Of a stretch of 64,000 nucleotides of DNA, positions 24,497-34,038 are shown in pieces (within the stretch, counting starts at the first letter, position 1; every line of letters starts with the position of its first letter). The position numbers and the translations under genes were made by a program. The notes beneath the pieces were generated by a model. The model did no database searches. It saw nothing but the letters and a program-made list of their open reading frames with translations, and was not told the DNA's origin. This DNA is from Planctomyces sp. SH-PL14 (GTDB lineage Bacteria; Planctomycetota; Planctomycetia; Planctomycetales; Planctomycetaceae). The stretch spans positions 3,304,001 to 3,368,000 of the forward strand of contig NZ_CP011270.1 of assembly GCF_001610835.1 (NCBI RefSeq). The letters run 5' to 3'.

Positions 24497-25186
24497 ATGG
24501 CTGGCGGCAAGACAGTGGTGGTGACGGGGGCAACGCGGGGGCTGGGACGAGCGATGGTGGCCCGGTTTACCGAAGCCGAATGGACGGTCGCCGGCTGCGG
24601 ACGGGATGCCGCCGCGATCGACGAGCTTCGCCGCCAGTATCCCGGTCCGCATCGGTTCGAGGTTGTCGATGTCACCAATGATGCCTCCGTCGGTGCGTGG
24701 GCTGCGGCACTCGCGGAACAGGGGATCGTTCCCGATCTCCTGCTGAACAACGCGGCCGTGATGAACCAGACCGCGCCGTTGTGGGAGGTCCCGCCGGAGG
24801 AGTTCCAGCGGCTGCTCGACATCAACATCGGCGGCGTGTTTCACGTGGTCCGGCACTTCGTTCCGCGGATGATCGCGGCGGGACGGGGGGTGATCGTCAA
24901 TTTTTCGTCGGGCTGGGGACGGTCGACGTCGCCGGAAGTCGCTCCGTACTGCGCGACGAAGTATGCCATCGAGGGGCTGACGTCGGCGCTGGCCTCGGAA
25001 CTTCCGAAGGGGCTGGCAGCGGTCGCCTTGAATCCGGGGATCATCGATACCGACATGCTGCGGCTCTGCTGGAGCGACGGTGCGAGTGCTTATCCGGGGC
25101 CGGAGGAGTGGAGCCAGGCGGCTGTTCCGTTCCTGATGGGGTTGGGACCGCGAAGTAACGGCCGGTCGCTGGACGCCCCCGGCTAG
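24497..25186 (+). CDS. Short-chain dehydrogenase/reductase (SDR)
   Basis: The 229-residue product starts at ATG 24497 after TGAGGAG. The classical SDR pattern is complete: TGATRGLGR (10-18) for NAD(P) binding, LLNNAAV for the NNAG-type motif, VNFSSGWG for the catalytic Ser, and YCATK for the Tyr and Lys pair. An Arg in the glycine motif suggests NADP preference (family knowledge). At about 230 residues it is slightly short but complete. The substrate is unknown. The upstream divergent gene is a VOC-fold protein. Confidence 0.92.
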   Translation: MAGGKTVVVTGATRGLGRAMVARFTEAEWTVAGCGRDAAAIDELRRQYPGPHRFEVVDVTNDASVGAWAAALAEQGIVPDLLLNNAAVMNQTAPLWEVPPEEFQRLLDINIGGVFHVVRHFVPRMIAAGRGVIVNFSSGWGRSTSPEVAPYCATKYAIEGLTSALASELPKGLAAVALNPGIIDTDMLRLCWSDGASAYPGPEEWSQAAVPFLMGLGPRSNGRSLDAPG

Positions 25187-25192
25187 CCTCGA

Positions 25193-25512
25193 ACCACGTC
25201 CCTTGCCGGCGCAGCGTCCATAGCTCAAACCCAACGTGCCACGGCAGCCCGGGGTCAAGGGGGCCACGCCCCCTTGCCGCCGGAGGCACGTCCATGAGGA
25301 ACCGTGGTAAGCAACGGACGACCGCTTTGTGGCACCCGCGTTGAGGATTCACCGCTCGCTTTGCAATCCCCGCAGGTTGGTGAAGGGGCATACGGCACGT
25401 CGTCCGCGTCTGGATACTCACTCCTTCAGACATCGTTCGACGGCCAGGCCTCCGGCGGGCATGGGGGATTCTCCCCCCTGCACCCCCTGACCAGGAGACC
25501 CTGGACCCGGTA
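25193..25512 (-). repeat. Intergenic palindromic repeat, copy F (reverse)
   Basis: On the minus strand the second hairpin is GGGGGGAGAATCCCCC, where other copies have GGGGC-AAC-GCCCC. Both sides changed together, which supports selection for pairing. The internal mini-frame starts with GTA. The copy lies between the SDR gene and the MotA-like gene. Confidence 0.92.
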
Positions 25513-25614
25513 TAGGGAGGTCTCGAAACGGGCTTGTTCTGTGAGCAACGGCAGATGAGACTAGAGACTCACTGCTGGTCCCCGTCTCCTTCACGCTTCG
25601 AGGAGTGTCACGCC

Positions 25615-26049
25615 ATGCCGGTTTCTCAAGAAGTTCTGGCCAGAATCCTGCCCGGTCAAACCACCGAACTCGGATGGATCCTCAACTCCGTCGGCAATGT
25701 TTCCACCTTCGCGGCCCTGGCCGTCGGCGTCGGCCTCTTTGCCGGAGCCTGCGTCCTCGTCAACCGCCGCAAGGCACCGGCCGTTCTCGCGTCCTACCTC
25801 ACCCTCCTCCCCCTTCCCGCCCTCATCAGCCTCTGCGGAACCATGAAGGGGATGATCGCCTCCTTCACCGTCATCGCCGCCTCGGAAACCGTCCAGCCCA
25901 CGATGGCCGACTTCGCCGGCGGCCTGGCGGCTTCGCTCCTGAGCCTGCTGCTCGCAATCCTGATCTCGTTCCCGACCTACCTGCTCCTCACGATCAATCT
26001 CCTCGTCCGGACCGCCCGCAGCGAACCGCAGCCACCCGCTGGCGCGTAA
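25615..26049 (+). CDS. Small MotA/TolQ/ExbB-like membrane protein
   Basis: The 144-residue product starts at ATG 25615 after GAGGAG. It has three hydrophobic segments at about 24-48, 58-80 and 103-132. The segment GTMKGMIASFTVIA ... MADFAGGLAASLLSLLLAIL resembles the conserved core of MotA/TolQ/ExbB proton channels, where a Gly-rich helix pair lines the pore. Family members are about 200-250 residues, so this is a short form. No ExbD/TolR-like partner is next to it. Assignment is by pattern; it precedes the PVC dehydrogenase gene by 55 bases and may be co-transcribed. Confidence 0.55.
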   Translation: MPVSQEVLARILPGQTTELGWILNSVGNVSTFAALAVGVGLFAGACVLVNRRKAPAVLASYLTLLPLPALISLCGTMKGMIASFTVIAASETVQPTMADFAGGLAASLLSLLLAILISFPTYLLLTINLLVRTARSEPQPPAGA

Positions 26050-26104
26050 GCCCCCCATCTCTGCTGATTGATCACCAACTGCTGAACTTCTTTCCGAGAC
26101 GCTC

Positions 26105-29100
26105 ATGCTTCGTCGGCTGCTGCTGTGTGCTTTCCCATTCCTGGCCTCCGCGGCGCTCGCCGCGCCGCTCGTCGTCGAGACCGACGCCCTCCCGCCCGAA
26201 GAGCAGCGGGCGAAGTTCCATCTCCCCGCCGGTTTCACGATCCAGCTCGTCGTCAGCGATCCGGACATCGGCCAGCCGATGAACCTGAACTTCGACGCCG
26301 CGGGCCGGCTGTGGGTCACGTCCTCGGTCGAATACCCGTATCCCGTCGAAGGGGACGGAGTCCAACCGCGGGACGGCAACTTTCAGGGCATGGGAAAACC
26401 TCCCGCGCGGGACCGGCTGACGGTCGTCGAAGGGATCGGCCCGGACGGCAAGCCGGCCAAAGTGACCACGTTCGCCAGCGGTCTCAACATCCCCATCGGG
26501 CAGGTCCCCCTCAGCACCAGCAAGGCCGCCGTCTTCAGCATCCCGGACATCTACCTGTGCGAGGACACCGACGGGGACGGGAAGAGCGACCGCCAGTCGG
26601 TGCTCTACGGCCGGTTCGGTAACCTCGACACCCACGGGATGGCAAGCTCTTTCACGTGGTGGATCGACGGCTGGGTCTACGCCTGCCACGGCTTCCGCAA
26701 CACGTCGACGGTCAAAGGGCGGGACGGGCATGAGTTCACGATGAACTCGGGGAACACCTTCCGCTTCAGCCCGGACGGCAACCGGATCGAGCAGTGGACC
26801 TGGGGACAGGTGAACCCCTTCGGCATGGCGTTCGACCACCGCGGCAACCTCTACAACGCCGACTGCCACTCCAAGCCGATCACAATGCTCCTCAGGGGGG
26901 CGTACTACGAGAGCTTCGGCAAGCCGCACGACGGCCTGGGCTTCGGCCCGAACATGATCGACCACAACCACGGCTCCACCGGGATCTGCGGCGTGGCGTT
27001 CTACCAGGCGGACCACTTTCCGGCGGACTACCAGGAGAATGTCTTCATCTGCAACCCGGTCAACGGCCAAGTCCATCGCGACAAGCTGATCTGGACCGGC
27101 GCGACCCCGCGGATCGACACCCAGCCGGAGTTCCTGACCTGCGACGACGGCTGGTTCCGTCCGGTCGACGTCAAGCTGGGGCCGGACGGGGCGCTCTACA
27201 TCGCCGACTTCCACAACGCCGTCATCGGCCACTACGAGGTCCCGCTCGCGCATCCGCGGCGGGACCGGACGACAGGCCGGATCTGGCGCGTCGTCTACAC
27301 CGGCGAAGGGGCGACGCCGCCCAAGAGCGTCGATCTCACAAAGCAGTCCGCCGACGAACTCCTCGACACGCTGGGAGACCGCAACCTCACGACCCGCGTC
27401 CTGGCGACGCATGAGCTGCTGGCCCGGTCGGTGGCGGGGACGTCGCCCGCCGCTCGCCCCGCGGCGGGCTTCTTCCAGGGGGAAGGCTCGGAGTTCCGCC
27501 GGGCTCACATGACTTGGCTCATGCAGCACCTCGGCACCCTGACTCCCAGCCGCGTCGAATGGAAGGACTGCGACCCGTCGCCGCTCGTCCGCGTTCACTA
27601 CGTCAAAGCCCTCGGTAGCCCGAATCACTGGGACGATCTCCGGCGGGAATCGATCGTCCGCTTTGCCGAGGATCCCGATCCGTTCGTCCGGATGGCGGTC
27701 GCCGAAGCGATCGGCCTCCACCCGCATGAGTCGACGGTCGCGACCCTCGCGGACCTCCTGGCGCAGACCCCTGCCGACGATACGCATCTCGTCCACGCGA
27801 TCCGGATGGCGCTGCGGAACCATCTCGACCAGGACGCCATCGTACGCAGTGACGCGGTCCGGGCCATCACGCAGGCCCACCCGCAGGCGATCTTCGACAT
27901 CCTGCTGGCGACGACGACACCCGCCTCCGCCGAACTCCTCGTCGATCTCGTCAAGACGCAGTGGGATTCGCCGCGGCGGACCGAGGCGCTCCAGCGGATC
28001 GCCCGTTTCGGCAACGAGGCCGGAGTCCGGGCCCTGATTGCCGACCTGCAGCAGAAGCCGCTGGACCTGCCGTCGCTGCAGTCCGCCTTCACCGCCCTGC
28101 AGACGGGACTGGAGCAGCGCGGCAAGGGGTCGCTGGCATGGCTCAAGCCGTGGGCTCTTGAGGTCGCCCGGAAGCTTCTCAGCCAGCCCGTGGAAGACCG
28201 CCCGGCCTGGACCGCGGAGTCGATCGATGGCAGTCCGCTCCCGGACAACCCGTTCGTCACGCAGATCCGTCCGTCGGCCGATGGCCGCGCGGACGGGGCC
28301 TTTTTCTGCACGCTCCCCAGAGGAGAACAGCGGACCGGTCTCCTGCGGTCGTCCTCCTTCCCCTGCCCCAAGACGTTCTCCTTCTGGATGGCGGGGCACA
28401 ACGGGCTCCCCTCCACACCGGAGGACCCGCAGAACATCCTGCTGCTCCGGGACGGAGCAAGCGGGGCGATCCTGCGTCAGCAGCCTCCGCCGCGGAACGA
28501 CCTGGCTCAGCAGACGACCTGGGATCTCTCCGAGATCGCCGGGCAGCCGGTTTACCTGGAGATCCTCGACCGCGATACGCGGGGGGCTTACGCCTGGCTG
28601 GCGGTCGGACGGTTTTCGCTGGAGGGGCTCAACCCGCGGGATGCCGTCTCGCCGATCGAGCTCGCGACCCGTCTCGCCTCGGCTCTGCGGCTGGAGGAAC
28701 TGCAATCGCCGCTCCTGGCGCTCGCGGTCAATCGGGAGGCGACACTCGCGCACCGCGCCCGGGCAGCCGAGGCGGTCCTTTCTCTCGCGCCGGCTCCGGA
28801 CACGCGGCTCGCGACGCTGATGGCTCTCGCCCGCGATCCGGCGATGGCCGCGGCGCTGCGTGAGCAGTGCTTCGCCTGTCTCCAGTCGCAGACCGATGCC
28901 GGGACTGCGGAGCTCCTGGGAGCGATCCTCAAGACCGCGCCGTTTGCCCAGCAGCGGGGGGCGGCGGAGCAGCTTGCGTCCGACCGCCGCGGGGCGGAGG
29001 TCCTGCTCTCGCTGATCGAGCAGGGACGCCTCGCTCCGACGCTGCTGCGGCATCCGCCGCTCGTTGAGAAGCTCAAGCGAGTTGGCCTGGACGGGATCGA

Positions 29101-29617
29101 GGGCCGGCTGACGAGTTTGACGCGGGATCTGCCCCCTGAGAACGAGGCGATTGCCAAGCTCATTGCAGAGCGTCGCCAGCAGTACGGTGCCGCGGCTCGC
29201 GATGCTCAGGTTGGGAAGGCGGTCTTTGCCAAGCACTGTGCGGCGTGCCACCAGATTGGCGATGTCGGGAATCGCGTCGGTCCGCAGCTCGACGGTGTCG
29301 GCATCCGTGGACTCGACCGCCTGCTGGAAGACGTTCTTGACCCCAACCGCAACGTCGATGCTGCGTTCCGGGCTTCGACGCTGGTCCTCACGGATGGCCG
29401 CGTTCTCACCGGCCTCAAGCGCCGCGAAGAGGGTGACCTGCTGGTCTTTGCGGACGGCAAGGGGCAGGAGTTCAAGGTCGCGCGGGGGGACATTGAGGAG
29501 CAGGCCGCTTCGCCGCTTTCGCTGATGCCGGCCAACGTTGCGGAGCTGGTCTCGCCCGAGGAGTTCCAGAACCTGTTGGCGTTCCTGCTGACGCAGCGGA
29601 CCGGTGAAGGGCGATAG
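26105..29617 (+). CDS. PVC-type membrane-bound dehydrogenase with HEAT-like repeats and C-terminal c-type haem domain
   Basis: The 1170-residue product has a Sec leader ending near AALAAP. An N-terminal six-bladed propeller (about 25-420) of the soluble glucose/sorbosone dehydrogenase class includes PAGFTIQLVVSDPDIGQPMN, WTWGQVNPFGMAFD and VKLGPDGALYIADFHN. A middle alpha-helical region (about 420-700) of HEAT-like repeats is followed by a beta-rich segment. A final cytochrome domain carries HCAACHQIG near residue 1045 and a distal DVLDPNRNVDAAF block. This arrangement is a trademark of planctomycetes and verrucomicrobia; the enzymes are predicted periplasmic haem-linked sugar oxidoreductases, but substrates are rarely known. 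Confidence 0.93.
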   Translation: MLRRLLLCAFPFLASAALAAPLVVETDALPPEEQRAKFHLPAGFTIQLVVSDPDIGQPMNLNFDAAGRLWVTSSVEYPYPVEGDGVQPRDGNFQGMGKPPARDRLTVVEGIGPDGKPAKVTTFASGLNIPIGQVPLSTSKAAVFSIPDIYLCEDTDGDGKSDRQSVLYGRFGNLDTHGMASSFTWWIDGWVYACHGFRNTSTVKGRDGHEFTMNSGNTFRFSPDGNRIEQWTWGQVNPFGMAFDHRGNLYNADCHSKPITMLLRGAYYESFGKPHDGLGFGPNMIDHNHGSTGICGVAFYQADHFPADYQENVFICNPVNGQVHRDKLIWTGATPRIDTQPEFLTCDDGWFRPVDVKLGPDGALYIADFHNAVIGHYEVPLAHPRRDRTTGRIWRVVYTGEGATPPKSVDLTKQSADELLDTLGDRNLTTRVLATHELLARSVAGTSPAARPAAGFFQGEGSEFRRAHMTWLMQHLGTLTPSRVEWKDCDPSPLVRVHYVKALGSPNHWDDLRRESIVRFAEDPDPFVRMAVAEAIGLHPHESTVATLADLLAQTPADDTHLVHAIRMALRNHLDQDAIVRSDAVRAITQAHPQAIFDILLATTTPASAELLVDLVKTQWDSPRRTEALQRIARFGNEAGVRALIADLQQKPLDLPSLQSAFTALQTGLEQRGKGSLAWLKPWALEVARKLLSQPVEDRPAWTAESIDGSPLPDNPFVTQIRPSADGRADGAFFCTLPRGEQRTGLLRSSSFPCPKTFSFWMAGHNGLPSTPEDPQNILLLRDGASGAILRQQPPPRNDLAQQTTWDLSEIAGQPVYLEILDRDTRGAYAWLAVGRFSLEGLNPRDAVSPIELATRLASALRLEELQSPLLALAVNREATLAHRARAAEAVLSLAPAPDTRLATLMALARDPAMAAALREQCFACLQSQTDAGTAELLGAILKTAPFAQQRGAAEQLASDRRGAEVLLSLIEQGRLAPTLLRHPPLVEKLKRVGLDGIEGRLTSLTRDLPPENEAIAKLIAERRQQYGAAARDAQVGKAVFAKHCAACHQIGDVGNRVGPQLDGVGIRGLDRLLEDVLDPNRNVDAAFRASTLVLTDGRVLTGLKRREEGDLLVFADGKGQEFKVARGDIEEQAASPLSLMPANVAELVSPEEFQNLLAFLLTQRTGEGR

Positions 29618-29655
29618 GGCGAGCGAGGAGTGCGGCTGATCCCGGTATCTCGGTG

Positions 29656-29984
29656 CACGTTCTTGCCGGCACGACTTGATAGCTCAGACCCATCGTGCGA
29701 CGGCAGCCGGGGTCAAGGGGGCCTCGCCCCCTTGCCGCCGGAGGCACTTCCCTGAGGAACCGTGGGACACAACGGACGTCCGCTTTGTGGCACCAGCGTT
29801 GAGGACTCCCTCAACGTACACCGCTGGCTCTGCCATCCCCGCGGGTTGGTGAGGGGGCATACGACACGGTGTCCGCGTTTGGACACGGACTCCTTCAGAC
29901 CTCTCCCGACGGCCAGGCCTCCGGCGGGCAAAGGGGCGTTGCCCCCTTGCATCCCCCACCAGGGGCGAGCCCCTGGACCCCGGC
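29656..29984 (-). repeat. Intergenic palindromic repeat, copy G (reverse)
   Basis: The first hairpin is the perfect CCAGGGGCTCGCCCCTGG form. The tail carries CTTGCCGGCACGAC as in most copies. It occupies the gap between the PVC dehydrogenase and NAD kinase genes. Confidence 0.93.
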
Positions 29985-30094
29985 GAATTGTGCGATGGAT
30001 CCTCCGTCCGCCACACCGCCCGGCCTGTCCGCGGTTCAACGCCCCGTTATCATGCCCTGACCCATCCCCTGAGTGCGGCCCCTTCGAGCGTGGA

Positions 30095-30955
30095 ATGCCC
30101 AACCCCCTGCGGATCATCGTCCTGGCCCGCAACTCCGCACCCCACGTCCGAAACGCCTGGGAACAGATGTCCCCCGCACTGGCGGACCGGCCCAACCTCC
30201 AGATCGTCGCGGTCGCGACCGAAGACGACCCCCCACCCGATCTCCCCGAGGCGGACCTGGCAATGGTCATCGGCGGCGACGGGGCAATCCTCCGGGCCTG
30301 CCGGCACTTCCATGACAAGCAGATTCCCCTGCTTGGGATCAACCTGGGACGGCTCGGCTTCCTCGCCGACCTCTCGCCGGAAGAGCTGCTGCTGAACATC
30401 GAGCGGCTCGAGACCCGGCACTTCAAGATCACCCGCCACGTGATGCTCGACGTGGAACACCACCGCGCCGACGGCAAGATCTCCAGCTACCTGGCGCTCA
30501 ACGAAGCCACGATCTCCTGCGCGGCGGCGCTCGCCATGATCGAAATCGAATTCTGGATCGCCGGCGAGCGGGCGACGACCTACAGCGCGGACGGCGTCAT
30601 CATCAGTACGCCAGTCGGCTCCACGGCCCACAACCTCTCGGCGGGTGGGCCGATCCTGGAGCAGAACCTGAACGCCTTCGTAATCACACCGATCTGCCCG
30701 CACACACTGACGAACCGTCCGCTCGTCGTCAGCGCCGAACACGAATACATGCTCTCCGTCCCCCGCGCCCCCGAAGGGGTGATGCTGGTGATCGACGGCC
30801 AGATCAAGGAGCCGCTCTCCCGCGGCGACCGGATCGTCATCCGCCGCGCGGCGACGGAACTTCCACTCGTCCGCGTCCCCGGCCACAGCTACTACGCGAC
30901 GCTGCGGCGGAAGCTCGGCTGGGGCGGTCAGCCGCAATATCAGCGGATGCAGTAA
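30095..30955 (+). CDS. nadK: NAD kinase
   Basis: The 286-residue product starts at ATG 30095. It phosphorylates NAD to NADP in the cytoplasm using ATP or polyphosphate. Family motifs are GGDG (60-63, the diacylglycerol-kinase-like phosphate loop), GINLGRLGFLAD, LALNEATI and STPVGSTAHNLSAGGP (about 170-185), in the correct order, with the expected length. The C-terminus adds an 18-residue basic tail. It is the only obvious housekeeping enzyme of coenzyme metabolism in the window. Repeat copy G covers its upstream region, so its promoter probably lies in or just after the repeat. Confidence 0.95.
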   Translation: MPNPLRIIVLARNSAPHVRNAWEQMSPALADRPNLQIVAVATEDDPPPDLPEADLAMVIGGDGAILRACRHFHDKQIPLLGINLGRLGFLADLSPEELLLNIERLETRHFKITRHVMLDVEHHRADGKISSYLALNEATISCAAALAMIEIEFWIAGERATTYSADGVIISTPVGSTAHNLSAGGPILEQNLNAFVITPICPHTLTNRPLVVSAEHEYMLSVPRAPEGVMLVIDGQIKEPLSRGDRIVIRRAATELPLVRVPGHSYYATLRRKLGWGGQPQYQRMQ

Positions 30956-31003
30956 CGAGCGGTGTATTGAGAGTCGACGGTTGAGAGTTGGAAGGAGAGG
31001 CCG

Positions 31004-31987
31004 ATGCGTTCGTTGGAATCGGGTGAGATGCAGGATCGGAACATCGCTGTGGGCAATCCGCGTCTCTCCCGTCGTCAGACCCTGCTGGCTCTGGCCGCTC
31101 TCGCTGTCGGTCGCGGTGCGCAGGCGGCCGAGACCGGGACGATGACGCTCAGCATCGGCAACTACGGGATGAAGTCCCTCAGACTCGAGGAGGCGCTCGC
31201 CGCGATCGCCCGGATCGGGTACGACGGGACCGAAATCGCCACGATGCCCGAATGGGACTCGGCGCCGGCCAACATGCCCGCCGCGCGAAGGACCGAGGTC
31301 CGTAAGCGGCTCGCCGACAGCGGACTGAAGCTGACGGCCCTCATGGAGAACCTCCCGCCGAGCGCCGACGACAAACAGCACGCCGTCGCGATGGAGCGGC
31401 TGCGGAAGGTGGTCGAGATGAGTCACGACCTCGTCCCGGACTCGCCCCCGCTGATCCAGACCGTCCTCGGAGGCGGGAAGTGGGACGTCATCAAGACGAC
31501 GCTGCGGGACCGGCTCACCGACTGGGTGAAGCTGGCGGACGAGACGCAGACGACCATCGCCATCAAGCCGCATCGCGGCGGCGGGATGTCGCAGCCGAGC
31601 GAGGCGATCTGGCTCTTTGAGCAGCTCGGCAAGCCCGCGCGACTGCGGATGGTGTACGACTACAGCCACTACGCCTACCGCGATCTCCCGATCGACGAGA
31701 CGGTCAAGGAGTCGCTCCCCTGGACGGCTCACATGGCGGTCAAGGACGCGATCAAGACCGGCGATAAGATCACCTTCGACCTCCCGGGATCGTCCGACGC
31801 GATCGACTTCGCCAGGATCCTGCGGCTGTTCTTCGACGGCGGCTATCGCGGCGACGTCTGCTGCGAAGTGAGCGCCCAGCTCTCCGGCCGGCCGGACTAC
31901 GATCCGATCGCCGCCGCGGAGAAGTCGTACAGGGCGATGGCGAAGGTCTTCGAGAAGGCCGGCATCCGCCGGCCGGCGCACAAGTAG
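31004..31987 (+). CDS. Sugar phosphate isomerase/epimerase-like TIM-barrel protein, exported
   Basis: The 327-residue product starts at ATG 31004 after GAAGGAG. A Tat-like leader (SRRQTLLALAALAVG, about residues 23-37) ends at AQAAE. The mature part has the xylose-isomerase-like barrel pattern: LRLEEALAAIARIGYDGTEIA at the start, IAIKPHRGG in the middle, and RMVYDYSHYAY with AHMAVKDAI near the metal-binding end, matching His/Asp/Glu positions typical of the family. Planctomycetes carry many exported members of unknown sugar substrate. A degenerate TCTGTG/TTCATC repeat follows the gene at 32033-32056. Confidence 0.85.
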   Translation: MRSLESGEMQDRNIAVGNPRLSRRQTLLALAALAVGRGAQAAETGTMTLSIGNYGMKSLRLEEALAAIARIGYDGTEIATMPEWDSAPANMPAARRTEVRKRLADSGLKLTALMENLPPSADDKQHAVAMERLRKVVEMSHDLVPDSPPLIQTVLGGGKWDVIKTTLRDRLTDWVKLADETQTTIAIKPHRGGGMSQPSEAIWLFEQLGKPARLRMVYDYSHYAYRDLPIDETVKESLPWTAHMAVKDAIKTGDKITFDLPGSSDAIDFARILRLFFDGGYRGDVCCEVSAQLSGRPDYDPIAAAEKSYRAMAKVFEKAGIRRPAHK

Positions 31988-32104
31988 ACACGCGGAGGCA
32001 TCAAGCCACGGCTTGCGAGGGCCGATCTTATCCGTGTGCATCTGTGTTCATCTGTGGCTGAACCTCAGCCCGACAAACACTCCTCCACGCAGCCGCTCCC
32101 TCGA

Positions 32105-33094
32105 TCACTCGTCATCCTCTTCGTCTTCATCCTCGTCTTCATCCTGGTAATCCGGATGCAGCGGGTTCTTGGGGTCGAAGAAGAAGTCTCCCAGGCCCAT
32201 CGGGAGCGCGTTGCCGCCGAGCGATTGCCGTTTGCGTTCCGCGAGCCGCTGGAGGTCGAGGGCCTCGTCGCCCAGGCAGGCCTGGAGGGACTCCTGCCAC
32301 GCCACGTCCTTGCCGAGCGGGTGCTTGAGATCGGCGGCGATCCGCTTGAGGGCATACCGCAGGACGTTGATGCCGTCGCGGGTCGAGAAGTCGAGTTTGA
32401 GGGCGTGCGCCTGCTGCAGGAACTCGACGGTCAGGTTCAGCATCTCGCTGTCGGCAAACGGCAGGTGGTACTGCAGGATCGCCAGTTCGTCCTGGCGGGC
32501 GGGGTGGCCGAGGGCCAGGGAGGGCTGGAGGCGGCTCAGGATGTAGTCGGGGATCTCGTAGGTTGAGTCATCCTCGTTCATCGTGACGGCGCAGCGGAAG
32601 TTCTCGTGGGCCCGGATCGTGATGCCGGCGACGATCGATTCGACGTATCGGCGGTGGTCGAGGAGCGGGGCGAGGCTGGCCCACGACTTCTCGTTCATCC
32701 GGTTCCCTTCGTCGAGGATGCAGACGCCGCCGCGGACCATGGCGGTGACGAGGGGGGAGGCCTGGTACTGGATCTTGCCGCTGTCGGCGAGGACCGGCGT
32801 CACCAGCAGGTCTTCGGGCCGGGTGTCGGCCGTGCACTGGTAGATGTAGAGGTCCTGTTTGCGGATGCGGGCGGCGGCGATGCCGAGGGTGGTCTTGCCG
32901 ATCCCGGGTGCGCCGACGAGGCGGGGGGTGAGGGGGAGGTCGCGGGCGTCGACGACGAGCCAGCAGGCGAGGAGTTGCTTGAGGACTTCGGCCTGTCCGA
33001 TCCATTCGCCCGCGGTGGTGTCGGCGTGTCCGAGGTGGAGCCGAATGCCGTCGATGTCCACTACCCGCGCGGCGGGTTCGTTTGCCACACCCAT
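32105..33094 (-). CDS. MoxR-like AAA+ ATPase
   Basis: The 329-residue product starts at ATG 33094 (MGVANEP), with AGAGG upstream. It has Walker A GAPGIGKT (61-68), Walker [11 protein letters not shown] (about 123-132), sensor 1 VTMNEDD and a sensor 2-like region. The C-terminus ends in a run of Asp/Glu residues ([12 protein letters not shown]), which may serve as a charged tail for partner binding. MoxR-type ATPases act as chaperones for assembling metal or von Willebrand-factor-type complexes, but no vWA gene is adjacent. It stands alone between the isomerase-like gene and repeat copy H. Confidence 0.88.
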   Translation of the reverse strand: MGVANEPAARVVDIDGIRLHLGHADTTAGEWIGQAEVLKQLLACWLVVDARDLPLTPRLVGAPGIGKTTLGIAAARIRKQDLYIYQCTADTRPEDLLVTPVLADSGKIQYQASPLVTAMVRGGVCILDEGNRMNEKSWASLAPLLDHRRYVESIVAGITIRAHENFRCAVTMNEDDSTYEIPDYILSRLQPSLALGHPARQDELAILQYHLPFADSEMLNLTVEFLQQAHALKLDFSTRDGINVLRYALKRIAADLKHPLGKDVAWQESLQACLGDEALDLQRLAERKRQSLGGNALPMGLGDFFFDPKNPLHPDYQDEDEDEDEEDDE

Positions 33095-33181
33095 GTTGTC
33101 TCTGACCTCTGTTGGTTGGCTCCGCGGGATATGCGGGCCGCCGTGCCCATCATACGCAGCCCATCGCGGTTCGTCTCCTCG

Positions 33182-33506
33182 CGGGGTCCAGGGGGTACCC
33201 CTGGTGGGGGATGCAAGGGGGTCACACCCCCTTGCCCGCCGGAGGCCTGGCTTGTCTCGATCTCTCTGAAAGAGCGAGTGTCCAAGCGCGGACATCGTGT
33301 CGTATGCCCCCTCACCAACCCGCGGGGACTCCAGAGCGAGCGGCGAGTCCTCAGCGCCGGTACCACAAAGGGGACATCCGTCGTGTACCTCGGTACCTCA
33401 ACGAAAATGCCTCCGGCGGCAAGGGGCCTGTGTTGTTTTTTGGCCCCTTGACCCCAGCGGCCGTCGCACGTTGGGTTTGAGCGAGCAACGTCGTACCGGC
33501 AAGAGT
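33182..33506 (+). repeat. Intergenic palindromic repeat, copy H (forward), with enlarged hairpin-3 loop
   Basis: The first hairpin is CCAGGGGGTACCCCTGG. The third hairpin near the right end carries the loop GGCCTGTGTTGTTTTTTGG, the same module that copy C carries in its second hairpin. It lies between two minus-strand genes. Confidence 0.92.
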
Positions 33507-33518
33507 CCTGCGCCGATC

Positions 33519-34016
33519 TCACATCAGCTTCTCAAAACAGACGAACTCCCCCTTCCGCATCCGGGCCACTCCCGTTCGCCGGTAACCAAGCGACTCGTAA
33601 AGGCGAAGCGACGCAGGGTTCGCCAGAAACGCATCAAGCCGCACCGAATGCGAACCCCGCTCCCGGGCAATCGCCTCCGCGCGGCTCATCAGCCGTCGGG
33701 CCAGCCCCTGTCCCTGCCGGTCTGGATGAACCATCAGCCGGTGCACCGCCGAGGCTCCCGCGTCAGGACGGGACCAGTCCATGTCGTTCCAGAGCGGATC
33801 GAGCGACGCGTCAACCGTGACGCAGCCGATCACCGCTTCGCCATCCCGCAGCAGGTGAACGGTCCCCGCCGCAACGTCGCGGGCGAACAGCGCCTCATCG
33901 GGATAAATGTCGTCCCACTGGTCGATCCCCTGCTCGCGCATTCGGACAATGCAGAGCCGGGTCAGATCGAGGAGAGCCGGAAGATCGTCGGGAACGGCGG
34001 GGGAGACTGTCAGCAT
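33519..34016 (-). CDS. GNAT family N-acetyltransferase
   Basis: The 165-residue product starts at ATG 34016. A longer start would overlap the upstream gene by 32 bases. The acetyl-CoA motif A is clear: VHRLMVHPDRQGQGLARRLMSRA (about 93-115, split R/Q-x-x-G-x-G/A as RQGQGLA). LYESLGYRR near the C-terminus is motif B. The family transfers acetyl groups to amines on proteins, metabolites or drugs; the acceptor here is unknown. It is close behind the secreted lectin-fold gene on the same strand and may share its transcript. Confidence 0.9.
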   Translation of the reverse strand: MLTVSPAVPDDLPALLDLTRLCIVRMREQGIDQWDDIYPDEALFARDVAAGTVHLLRDGEAVIGCVTVDASLDPLWNDMDWSRPDAGASAVHRLMVHPDRQGQGLARRLMSRAEAIARERGSHSVRLDAFLANPASLRLYESLGYRRTGVARMRKGEFVCFEKLM

Positions 34017-34038
34017 GGCGCCGGCGGAGACACCGCGG

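Noticed and set aside
26072-29251. 1059-codon minus-strand frame opposite the PVC dehydrogenase gene
   Set aside because: Shadow frame with Arg/Val/Glu-rich composition; the plus strand carries complete propeller and haem domains.
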